This document shows positions 24,838-32,668 of a stretch of 64,000 nt of DNA, piece after piece. This DNA comes from JADJRH01 sp046351455 (GTDB taxonomy: Bacteria; Myxococcota_A; Polyangia; Polyangiales; Polyangiaceae): positions 372,001 through 436,000 of the forward strand of contig JAXLYM010000004.1 of assembly GCA_046351455.1 (NCBI GenBank), written 5' to 3'. How positions within the stretch are numbered: position 1 is the first letter of the stretch; each line of letters opens with the position of its first letter. Under the pieces are notes generated by a model that saw nothing but the letters and a program-made list of their open reading frames with translations, had not been told where the DNA came from and did not search any database. Made by a program: the position numbers and the translations under genes.

Positions 24838-25409
24838 GCACCGCCCGTCGCACCATCGAGGTGGCCGAAGAGGTCGCGTCGCTCCTCCAAGCAGAAGGGG
24901 CCAAAGTGGCAGTGATCGGCGCGATGGCGCTCGCGGCGCACGGTTATGTTCGTCGCACGGACGATTTCGATCTCGCGACCGCCACAGACCCGTTCGGGGC
25001 TTTGCGCCGTGTTCGAGACGCCTTGTCGGCGCGCGGGCACGAAGTCGAGCTGCGCGAGCCGGACATGGAAGACCCGCTCGGGGGCGTGCTCGTCGTCGAG
25101 GCGGAGGGTGCCAGTCCCATCGAGGTCGTGAATTTCTTGAATCCATTCGCGCCACGCCGCGGGCGTTTGGGCAGCGAGGCAGTGAGCACGGCGACTCCCT
25201 TCGAAGAGGGCGCGCTGCCGGTGGTCGACTTGCCCCACCTCATCGCGCTCAAGCTGTACGCCGGCGGGCCCAAGAGCGAGCTGGATGTGCTGGAGGTGCT
25301 CGCCTGCAACCCCGCCGCGGATCTCGTCGCAGTACGGCAGATGTGTGAGCGATTCGGCCTCTCGGACGAGTGGCAGCGGATCGAGTCGCTTCGAGGGTTT
25401 CGAGGGTAA
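24834..25409 (+). CDS. AbiEii/MNT-like nucleotidyltransferase
   Basis: 191-residue protein of the polymerase-beta-like nucleotidyltransferase superfamily. The N-terminal fold has a helix, then VAVIGAMALAAHGYVRRTDDFDLAT, which supplies the GA(x)A loop and the D-x-D metal ligands. A second acidic strand (VVNFLN) and a helix-rich C-terminus (LPHLIALKLYAGGPKSELDVLE) follow. This matches chromosomal AbiEii-related and DUF1814-like proteins, some of which are type IV toxins that add nucleotides to tRNA. GTG 24834 overlaps the stop of the 70-residue ORF, so the pair is coupled. The motif Asp residues are intact. Whether it is a toxin, an antibiotic nucleotidyltransferase or a housekeeping enzyme cannot be decided from sequence. 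Confidence 0.75.
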   Translation: MSTARRTIEVAEEVASLLQAEGAKVAVIGAMALAAHGYVRRTDDFDLATATDPFGALRRVRDALSARGHEVELREPDMEDPLGGVLVVEAEGASPIEVVNFLNPFAPRRGRLGSEAVSTATPFEEGALPVVDLPHLIALKLYAGGPKSELDVLEVLACNPAADLVAVRQMCERFGLSDEWQRIESLRGFRG

Positions 25410-25419
25410 GGAGGCGCGC

Positions 25420-25818
25420 ATGAAGAAGGCGCCGGCGCAGGGCTTCGCGAAGGGGGCGACGTGCGTGTGCGACGCCTCTTTCCAGGATATCTGCGGCTCA
25501 CCGTACCGCGGCGACATCGAGTGGCTGAAGTCGAAGGGCCTGACGAACGGGTGCACCGCAGACGGCTCGCAGTACTGCCCGAATAAGACGGTATCGCGCG
25601 GGGAAATGGCCGTATTCCTCGCCGCGGCGCTGAGCCTGCCGGCCGGGCCGGACGCGTTCGTGGACGACGACGGCTCGCCTTACGAGCCCGCCATCAACGC
25701 GGTCGCGAAGGCCGGGATCACGAGCGGCTGCGACGCGCAGAAGAAGCTCTATTGCCCGGACGATGCCGTGAGCCGCGGCCAGATGGCCACGTTCCTCCAC
25801 CGCGCGATGGAGCCCTGA
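25420..25818 (+). CDS. Two-repeat SLH-domain protein
   Basis: 132-residue protein consisting almost entirely of two S-layer homology (SLH) modules: YRGDIEWLKSKGLTNGC with VSRGEMAVFLAAAL, and YEPAINAVAKAGITSGC with VSRGQMATFLHRAM. SLH modules usually bind cell-wall polymers. Each carries a Cys pair (GCTADGSQYCP and GCDAQKKLYCP) likely to form a disulfide, implying an oxidising location. However, the ATG at 25420, chosen for its ideal TAAGGAGG Shine-Dalgarno, gives no signal peptide. The frame extends upstream only through the overlapping nucleotidyltransferase gene. It may be a remnant of a longer secreted protein or may use another export route. It sits 10 nt after the nucleotidyltransferase stop. 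Confidence 0.75.
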   Translation: MKKAPAQGFAKGATCVCDASFQDICGSPYRGDIEWLKSKGLTNGCTADGSQYCPNKTVSRGEMAVFLAAALSLPAGPDAFVDDDGSPYEPAINAVAKAGITSGCDAQKKLYCPDDAVSRGQMATFLHRAMEP

Positions 25819-25837
25819 GCCGCGCAGGAAGACGCCC

Positions 25838-26920
25838 ATGCAGCGCCCCGTCGCGTTCCTTCTCGCCTGTTGCGCCGCGCTCGTCTCTCCGGCGTGCGGC
25901 GGGCCTCCCGACACCTCGACGTCCGCGGGCGGCGCGACGTCGACGGGCGGCGCGACGTCGACGGGCGGCGCGACAACGACGGGCGGCGGTGACGCGCGGC
26001 CGGACAAGCCGGTTGGACTCAAGAGCTACGTGACGGGCGACGACGCCGACAAGGACGTCGCGCCTGCTGGTCCCGGCGTGATCTTGATGGGCGGCGGCGC
26101 CGACGTGGACAGCGCCTTTCAGTGGTGGAAACCGCTCCTTCAGGGGGGCGACGTCGTGGTGCTGCGGGCGTCCGGAGCCGACGGATACAACGATTATCTC
26201 TACACCGATATCGGCGGGTGCGACTCGGTCGAGACGCTGCTCGTGGACACGCCCGCGCTCGCGGCCGATCCCTATGTGGCGTGGACGATCCGGCACGCGG
26301 AGGGCGTCTTCATCGCGGGAGGCGATCAGGCGAAGTACCTGACGCTCTGGAAAGGAGCGCCCGCCGAGGACGCGCTCCGGGACGCGTACGCCCGCGGGGC
26401 CGTGATCGGGGGCACGAGCGCGGGGTGCGCCGTCCTCGGAGAGTGGATGTTCGCGGCGTACAACGACACCGTGTATTCGGACGAGGCGCTCGCGGATCCG
26501 TACAACCAGTACATGACGATGGAGCGGGGCTTCCTCGATCTGCCGCTCACCAAGGGCGTCCTCACCGATCCGCACTTCGCGGAGCGCGACCGGATGGGGC
26601 GGCTCGTCGCGTTCCTCGCGCGCGTCGTCACGGACGGCTGGTCCAGCGAGGCGGTGGGGATTGGCATCGACGAGGCGACCGCGGTCGTCATCGGGCCGGA
26701 CGGAGCGGGTCGAGTGTTCGGGAGCGGCGCCGTTTACGTGGTGCGATCAAGCGGCGCGCCGGAAGTGTGCGAGGCCGGTGTGCCGCTCACCTTCAGCGGC
26801 CTCACGGTCACGAAGCTCGTCTCCGGGGACGCGCTCGTCTTCCCCGGCGCCTCGACATCGAAGTCCGGAGCCCCCCTGTCCGCGAGCGGCGGCGCCCTGT
26901 CGCCCATGAATCCGTATTAG
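25838..26920 (+). CDS. Cyanophycinase-like S51 peptidase lipoprotein
   Basis: 360-residue exported hydrolase of peptidase family S51. A lipoprotein signal ends SPACGG (Cys about residue 20). A 25-residue Gly/Ala/Thr/Ser linker built from GGATST repeats follows. The catalytic domain carries GVILMGGGADVD, VVLRASGADGYNDYL, GVFIAGGDQAKYL, the nucleophile elbow GGTSAGCAVL (Ser about residue 198), FLDLPLTKGVLTDPHFAERDR and the GIGIDEATAV strand. These are the hallmarks of cyanophycinase and related aspartyl dipeptidases. Extracellular cyanophycinases let bacteria use cyanophycin from other organisms, which would suit a predator. Substrate assignment is by family only. AGGAAG precedes ATG 25838. A GC-hairpin repeat follows 50 nt after the stop. 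Confidence 0.88.
   Translation: MQRPVAFLLACCAALVSPACGGPPDTSTSAGGATSTGGATSTGGATTTGGGDARPDKPVGLKSYVTGDDADKDVAPAGPGVILMGGGADVDSAFQWWKPLLQGGDVVVLRASGADGYNDYLYTDIGGCDSVETLLVDTPALAADPYVAWTIRHAEGVFIAGGDQAKYLTLWKGAPAEDALRDAYARGAVIGGTSAGCAVLGEWMFAAYNDTVYSDEALADPYNQYMTMERGFLDLPLTKGVLTDPHFAERDRMGRLVAFLARVVTDGWSSEAVGIGIDEATAVVIGPDGAGRVFGSGAVYVVRSSGAPEVCEAGVPLTFSGLTVTKLVSGDALVFPGASTSKSGAPLSASGGALSPMNPY
25927..25989 (+). repeat. 18-bp coding minisatellite
   Basis: Three and a half tandem units starting GGGCGGCGCGAC at 25927, 25945, 25963 and 25981 encode GGATST repeats in the lipoprotein linker. The first two units are identical, so the copy number may vary between strains. Confidence 0.85.
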
Positions 26921-26970
26921 AGCCGGCTCACGTCGCGACGCGCACCGGCAGACAGACGCTTTCGTGAATC

Positions 26971-27007
26971 TACAAGGGGGCTCCGCCCCCTCGTATCACT
27001 CCCCCGC
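26971..27007 (+). repeat. Intergenic GC-hairpin repeat, copy 3 of 3
   Basis: Third copy of the 37-nt element with the same stem and right arm CGTATCACTCCCCCGC. It lies between the convergent cyanophycinase-like and M15-peptidase genes, 50 nt after the former's stop. Confidence 0.85.
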
Positions 27008-27032
27008 TCGCGCCGTGGGCCGGTCGGCGGCG

Positions 27033-28403
27033 TCAGCCTCGCCACTCGCAGTGCGGGTGATCCTTGAAGGTGGTCCAGTCGAAGCCCGGAGTGAGGCCTT
27101 GGGCGCGCGTCGCGTCGGCGTACGCCTTCCACAGAGGATCGGAGTCTTTCGGGATGAACACGCGACCGTCGCGGGTCGGGTAGCAGTCGGCCGCGCGGCC
27201 GCTGCCCGGCTTTCCGTTCCCCTGGTGGTTCGACAGCTTCGTCACCCCGTCCAGCTTCGTGACGATCATTCCGGGGCGACCGTACGGCTGAACCTCCGGA
27301 CGTCCCTGTCCATAGAGCCATTGCTGGCGGTCGACCGTCCGGAAGCCCTCCACCAGCTTGAACGGTGTCCCCGCGGCCGCGAGGGCGTCGAGGGCGCGGA
27401 ACAAGCGCTCTCGGAACGCGGGGAGGAGCGCCGCAGGATCCGAGTTGTTCCCCGGCGCGCGCACGGCGGGCGGAGGCAGCAAAAAGGCCACCTCCATGTG
27501 CTTCTCCACATCGGCGTCGACGCTGGGGGCGGAGAGCTCGAAGTCCAGCGCCAACCCGTCGCGATCGCCCGTGGGACCGCTCTCCCGTCGCGTGCTCGGG
27601 ATCAGCGGATAGCGCGGATCGAGGAGCGGTGTCGCGGAGAGCAGGCGGTGGTGCTCCGGGCTCGCCAGGATGTCCTCCACGCGCCACGACTCCTCTCCGT
27701 GCTGGGCGTCGGCGTGGATGAGCTTGGCGTCGGCGTCCACCAAGCGGACACCATGGCTGTAGTCGACCCACGCGTCATCGTGGAATGGCGTGCTGGATTG
27801 AATGACCGCGTGCCCGTCCCAACCACCATAGATGATCACTGGCAGGAACGGCGCGTGCGGCGGGCGCAGAGGATGGTGGATGTCCGCGCTGATGATGATG
27901 TCCTTTTTGTGCCCCGCCGCGAGCCGGCCAGGCTGCCACCCCGCCTGCGCCCGGCGCTGCTTCAACGCCTTCTCGTACTGGACGTAACAAGCGATGGAGC
28001 CCATCGTGTGATCCTGGCAAGCCCCGTGGCCGAGCTGGCCTTCGAGGATCACCTTCGCCTCGGCCGCGGCGAAGACAGCGTCGACCACGTTCTGGGTGGG
28101 TAAGAGCGCGCCGAGCCCCAACGCCACGCGCTGCGCGGTCGCGGCGAGCATGGGAATCGTCACGAAGTCGTCGTCCGTGCCAATCGCCAGGTAGTCGGGC
28201 AGGACCTGAATCTCGAGCGACGGCTTCCCTGTCGCGAGCGGGCCGAACGTGATCTTGGCCGTTCGTCGGAGGAAGTCCGGCACATTGCCGGAGACGATCT
28301 CGAAGACGATCCGCTCCTCTCTGTCGCGCAGCGAGAGAGCCGCCACCTCCTGCAAGAAGACGGATCCGAGCGGCGCATTCAAAGGGCGTGAGGGGATCTT
28401 CAT
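27033..28403 (-). CDS. Large protein with C-terminal M15-type peptidase domain
   Basis: 456-residue protein. The C-terminal 140 residues match the Peptidase_M15_4 / VanY-like zinc peptidases used by phage endolysins. They show FKLVEGFRTVDRQQWLYGQG, then SNHQGNGKPGSGRAADCYP (metal His and Asp, about residues 390-400, with a six-residue insertion), and FDWTTFKDHPHCEW with the last metal His. Such enzymes cut peptidoglycan stem peptides. The first 310 residues are unassigned. They contain GACQDHTMGSIACYVQYEKALKQ split by two Cys, then DIHHPLRPP and a GWDGHAV strand, and may be a second catalytic or binding domain. No signal peptide is present at ATG 28403. The gene is divergent from the muramidase-containing giant gene, so two wall-degrading activities flank one 174-bp spacer. 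Confidence 0.7.
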   Translation of the reverse strand: MKIPSRPLNAPLGSVFLQEVAALSLRDREERIVFEIVSGNVPDFLRRTAKITFGPLATGKPSLEIQVLPDYLAIGTDDDFVTIPMLAATAQRVALGLGALLPTQNVVDAVFAAAEAKVILEGQLGHGACQDHTMGSIACYVQYEKALKQRRAQAGWQPGRLAAGHKKDIIISADIHHPLRPPHAPFLPVIIYGGWDGHAVIQSSTPFHDDAWVDYSHGVRLVDADAKLIHADAQHGEESWRVEDILASPEHHRLLSATPLLDPRYPLIPSTRRESGPTGDRDGLALDFELSAPSVDADVEKHMEVAFLLPPPAVRAPGNNSDPAALLPAFRERLFRALDALAAAGTPFKLVEGFRTVDRQQWLYGQGRPEVQPYGRPGMIVTKLDGVTKLSNHQGNGKPGSGRAADCYPTRDGRVFIPKDSDPLWKAYADATRAQGLTPGFDWTTFKDHPHCEWRG

Positions 28404-28577
28404 CGTGCCATGTTCGCCCACGAGGTCGCGACCGCGCCATGGCGATCGACCGCCGCGCGCCGCGGCCGAAAATCGAAGGCGACTTTCGAACAACAATTCA
28501 ACGGCTTGGTCGCCCGTAGAGCAGGATGCTCTGTGTTTTCGATTGACACATTGACGGGGGCATGATCGCGTCGTCGC

Positions 28578-31500
28578 GTGGCAACGTCCCCGAAACAAGG
28601 CCGGCTGACGTTCGACGCTGAAGGGGGCTGGAGGCCCTACGTTCGTCGGGTGTATTGGCCCAAATACGCATCCGGCGTGACGCTCGGGGCGGGCTACGAC
28701 ATGAAGCTTCGCAAAGCGGCGACCGTGATCGCCGATTTGGAGAGCGTCAAAGTCCCCACAGCAGTCGCGAAGATGATCGCCGAAGGGGCGGGGCTTCAGG
28801 GCGCGAAGGCCGACGAGTGGGTGAAGAAGAACCGGGCAAAGATCCCGGAGATCGAGGCCGAGCAGGTCGTCGATCTCTTCGACCGCATCTATCCCAAGTA
28901 CGTCAAAGACGCCCAAGACCAGGTCGAGGACTGGACGGGGGATCCTGGCAAATGGGCCTCTTACCCGTCGCAGATGCAGGACGTGCTCGCCGATCTGATG
29001 TACCACGGCCACCTCGGCAACGATAAGAAAGCGAAGCTGTCCCCTTCGCTCACGGCGTCGAGCTACTCCCAGTTTCGCGAAGCCATCCTCGATTTCGGTT
29101 ACTGGCGGAAGCACACGATCCTGAAGGACACCGCGGACGGGAGGCCGAACGAGCGCTTTCTCTGGCGCGCGCGCTGGCTGCCGGAGGATCCGAAGCGCCC
29201 GGACGTGGTGACGTTCGGCGTCACCGGGCTGCCCAACGTCAAGCTCCGAACCCGCCTGTCGACGCCGTTCGAGGCGCTCCCGGCGGGGATGCCGATCCAC
29301 CGCGTCATCGAGGGCGTCCTCCTCGTGAACAGCGAGGATAAGAGTCGCACGATCTGGCTGCCAGTCCCGCCGAGCGAAGGGCTCCTCCCCCGCGCGCTGC
29401 GCTTCGACTTCGCGAATGAAACACACCTCTTGCGGCAGGGGTTCGAGCTCTTCATTCCGTTGCTCGATCGGACGCTGCTCTCTCTGGCCCTCCGCGTCCC
29501 GGAAGGCGGGCCGGCGAATCCGGTGCTCACGCTGGAAGGCGCGCTGATCGGGCCGGATCCCGCGACCGCGAGCGACCCGGTCGGCGGCTGGCCTGCGTTC
29601 AAGATGGGCGGCTCTCAAGCGGTGTTCAAGGACGGGCCCGTCCTGGATCTCTCGGGCTCCAAGATCAACGTGTGTCCGCTCTATCCCGGTCAGGCCGAGA
29701 TCGGCCTCACCAACGCGGCGCTCTCCGTCGCTCTCGAAGAGGGCCAGTCCACGCTGCGCGCGACCCGCCGCGACCCGGCGAGCCCGGTCTCGACGAGCGT
29801 GACGTCCTCTCTCGTGTACCGGGGCCGACAGGCCGGGGGCTTCTCCGAGGATATCGCCGTTCCCCTCCGCGTCACGGCGCCCTTCAATGCCCTCGCGAAC
29901 GCCACGGCCCCCGCGGGCACGACCTCCGCGGGGGCAGCCCGCTTCCTCAAACTGGAGGCCTCGGACGCCGACGCCCGAGGGACGATCGAGATCCTGCGCT
30001 CCCCGCGACCGCCGAATCCAGGGGAAGTCTCGGGCCCGCTCGGCGACTGGCTCGCGAGCGTCTCTCTGTCGGACGCACTGCCGAAGCTCAAGGCCTCTTT
30101 GCAAGTGGCGAGTTTGGACGTGCCGGCCGGAGAGATCTTCTCGGGCGCCTCCTCGGTGCGATTCGCGGGCCTCTCCCTCGCCCCCACGACCCTGGACGCC
30201 GTGCCTGTGGAGCTCGCCGGAGACGAGATCATCGTCGGCAAGCTGGGCGCGCAGATCAAGCTCTCCGACAGCAGCCAACTGGACCTCGTCGGCGGCGCGC
30301 TGCGCCTGACGCGGGAGCTCGTGGTGGCCATGGACGGCGCAGCGCCGACCATCGATTTCGAGCTCAGGGACAGCAAGACCCTCCTCGCGACGGACGGCAG
30401 TCCGTTCTCTATTCGTATTCTCAAGAACACCCGCGTGCGCCTCGCGCTCGATCCGGGCGGCCCCACGCTGTTCCTGGCGCGCGACGGCGGGTGCGTGGCC
30501 GAGATCGCCGTGCCGGGCGTCCCGAACGCCGCGAGCTTCGACGACGCCAATCTCATGAGCACGCGCTTCGTCTTCGACGTGGCGGGGCACGAGGACATCG
30601 ACCCGAGCGATCTGCCGCCGGGCACGATCCCCAGGGTTTGCCGCATCTCCAGCGGCGGCGCCGAGATCCGGGCCGACGTCCGCGCCAGGCCCATCGCGAT
30701 CCCGCTCGTGCGGAACGGCCGCGTGCTCGAAGGGACCGTGGCGGTCGCGTCCGGGGATGTGTACATCCACGCGAAGGCGACCGCGGACCTGCCCTATTTC
30801 GAGCGCGCGACAGGCACCATGGAGGTCGCGGCGTCGAGCGCGGGCGGCCTCAAGATCGGCGCGCATTTCGACGTCGACCTCGGCAAGGAGTGGACGGATC
30901 CGAGCGGCGTCCTGTCGGTCCGGTCTCCGAGCGCGTGGGTGGACGTCAAGTGGTCCGGCAAGTGGGACGTCAACGGCGGAGTCGGCGGGACGCTCGTATT
31001 CCGGCCCCCTGCCGCCTTCGGGGACGGCGCCGCGGCAGACTGGCTGTCCAAGCTGTTCTCCGGAGTGGAGATGACGTTCGACGACCTCGCGCTGGGCGAT
31101 CTCGCGGACGTCGGCAAGCTGGCGAACGGGCTGTCTCTCAAGCTCAAGCTCGCGCGGCCCATCTCCGTGTCGCTCTGGCAAATCCTCAAGACGACCATCG
31201 ACGACATCAAGCTCTGGGGCGGGGGCATCTCGATCGGAGGCGATTTCGAGGCGTCCCTGCCGGGCGTCGCGAAGCTCTCCGGCAGGCTGCCGATGCTCGG
31301 GATCGGGCTCCGAAGAGGCGCCGTTCACCTCGGGCTCGACAAGGACAACAAGGACAGTCGCGGCTTCTCCATGCGCGGGCAGCTGGAGCTCGCCACCGGG
31401 GTGCGCGCCGCGCTCTCTTTCCTGCGGGACGACGTCTCGGTGAGCGGCTTCGGGGCGCTGAGCATCCCCGGACTCCCCGAGATGAAGGTGCTGTGTCGAC

Positions 31501-32663
31501 TGGGCCGCACCAAGAATGGCAGGCTCCTCCTCGCGCTCTACTTCAGCGTCGATGTCCCGATCACCGTCTTTCCGGGGATCGTGCTCAGGAAATGGGGCGC
31601 GGGCGTCGGGATCAACGAGACCCTCAAAGGCGTCAAGGAGGTCTCCCGAGGATACTCCGAGAAGGTCCTGTCCGGGGAGGTCGCGATGCCGAACCCCGGC
31701 GCCATCGAGAGCTGGGCGCACAACGAAGAGGACGAGACTCGCACCATGCTCGTGGTGCAGACGTATATCTGCCCTTCGACCCTCGCCGGCAAGGACGACA
31801 GCACCCCTCAACCGTACCTCGCGAACGCGGTGCTGACGCTGAGCTCCGACGGGACGGTGGCGCTCTTCACGAACCTGTGGCTCTTCACGTCGTTCAACGA
31901 CGCCGAGAAGCAGGATTTCCGGAGCGCGCCGCTCGCCAGGGGGATCGCCGTCCTGAGCCCGCGCCGGAAGCGGCTGGAGGCGCGGTACAAGACCCTTCCG
32001 CGCTCGAAGATGACGCGCGATCTGCCCATCTTGAGCGACGCGCTGAACGTGGTGCAGACCGAGGCGACGCTCATCGTCTCTCCGGAGCTCTTCCGGTTCA
32101 AGCTGGGGCCGACGCGCGCGGATCTCACCATCCTCGGGATCCACTTCAGCGGTCAGTCTCTGCTGCTCGTCGAGATGAGGAGAGGGGTCCTCGTCGTCGG
32201 ATATCGCGTCACGCTGGCGGCCAATTTCTCGCAGTCGATCGGCGTGAGCTTCGCGCTCGTGACGGCGAGCGTGCGGCTGTCGGCGAGCTTCGCGTTCGAC
32301 GCGATGTTCGTGGCCACCGCGAGCTGGATCGGCGGAGACAGCGGCCTCACGCTCTACGGGCGCGCGCGGGTGGACATCGCGGCTTCGCTGGAGATCGAGC
32401 TCAAGATCGGCTTCCGGATCACCATCAAGATCTGGCGCTGGAAGAAGACGATCGAGATTTACAAGCGCTTCAGCGCCTCCATCAGCCTGGTGTTCAAGGG
32501 CGATATTCAGGCCCTCATCGGCGCGAAGCCGGCGTTCGCCGCGAAGGGCACCATCGAGGTCAAATTGTTCGGCGTGACCCTCCGACTGTCCGCCGGTGTC
32601 TCCATCGGCGACACGGACCGGCTGGGGCCGGCGTACGCCGCTCTCAAGGATTACCTGGAGTAG
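28578..32663 (+). CDS. Giant protein with N-terminal pesticin-like muramidase domain
   Basis: 1361 residues. The first 200 residues resemble the pesticin/T4-lysozyme muramidase fold: a catalytic-type Glu in FDAEGGWRPYV, the strand SGVTLGAGYDMK (family pattern G-V/I-T-I/L-G-x-G-Y-D), and a helical lobe with VLADLMYHGHLGND. The remaining 1150 residues are unassigned and strand-rich, dominated by alternating hydrophobic/polar stretches such as FDVDLGKEWTDPSG, GQLELATGVRAAL and ASLEIELKIGFRITIKIW. This suggests a long beta-solenoid or barrel-like scaffold, reminiscent of DUF6603-type proteins. There is no signal peptide or transmembrane helix. The GTG start at 28578 is the first start in frame and lacks an obvious Shine-Dalgarno. 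It heads a run of three giant genes separated by 5 and 11 nt. A delivered or structural wall-lytic protein is inference. Confidence 0.65.
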   Translation: MATSPKQGRLTFDAEGGWRPYVRRVYWPKYASGVTLGAGYDMKLRKAATVIADLESVKVPTAVAKMIAEGAGLQGAKADEWVKKNRAKIPEIEAEQVVDLFDRIYPKYVKDAQDQVEDWTGDPGKWASYPSQMQDVLADLMYHGHLGNDKKAKLSPSLTASSYSQFREAILDFGYWRKHTILKDTADGRPNERFLWRARWLPEDPKRPDVVTFGVTGLPNVKLRTRLSTPFEALPAGMPIHRVIEGVLLVNSEDKSRTIWLPVPPSEGLLPRALRFDFANETHLLRQGFELFIPLLDRTLLSLALRVPEGGPANPVLTLEGALIGPDPATASDPVGGWPAFKMGGSQAVFKDGPVLDLSGSKINVCPLYPGQAEIGLTNAALSVALEEGQSTLRATRRDPASPVSTSVTSSLVYRGRQAGGFSEDIAVPLRVTAPFNALANATAPAGTTSAGAARFLKLEASDADARGTIEILRSPRPPNPGEVSGPLGDWLASVSLSDALPKLKASLQVASLDVPAGEIFSGASSVRFAGLSLAPTTLDAVPVELAGDEIIVGKLGAQIKLSDSSQLDLVGGALRLTRELVVAMDGAAPTIDFELRDSKTLLATDGSPFSIRILKNTRVRLALDPGGPTLFLARDGGCVAEIAVPGVPNAASFDDANLMSTRFVFDVAGHEDIDPSDLPPGTIPRVCRISSGGAEIRADVRARPIAIPLVRNGRVLEGTVAVASGDVYIHAKATADLPYFERATGTMEVAASSAGGLKIGAHFDVDLGKEWTDPSGVLSVRSPSAWVDVKWSGKWDVNGGVGGTLVFRPPAAFGDGAAADWLSKLFSGVEMTFDDLALGDLADVGKLANGLSLKLKLARPISVSLWQILKTTIDDIKLWGGGISIGGDFEASLPGVAKLSGRLPMLGIGLRRGAVHLGLDKDNKDSRGFSMRGQLELATGVRAALSFLRDDVSVSGFGALSIPGLPEMKVLCRLGRTKNGRLLLALYFSVDVPITVFPGIVLRKWGAGVGINETLKGVKEVSRGYSEKVLSGEVAMPNPGAIESWAHNEEDETRTMLVVQTYICPSTLAGKDDSTPQPYLANAVLTLSSDGTVALFTNLWLFTSFNDAEKQDFRSAPLARGIAVLSPRRKRLEARYKTLPRSKMTRDLPILSDALNVVQTEATLIVSPELFRFKLGPTRADLTILGIHFSGQSLLLVEMRRGVLVVGYRVTLAANFSQSIGVSFALVTASVRLSASFAFDAMFVATASWIGGDSGLTLYGRARVDIAASLEIELKIGFRITIKIWRWKKTIEIYKRFSASISLVFKGDIQALIGAKPAFAAKGTIEVKLFGVTLRLSAGVSIGDTDRLGPAYAALKDYLE

Positions 32664-32668
32664 CCATC

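Noticed and set aside
27033..32144. A 1703-codon minus-strand frame running through the first giant gene
   Set aside because: Only the part up to 28403 has domain motifs and an initiation site; the rest is Arg/His/Asp-rich antisense shadow of the plus-strand giant gene.
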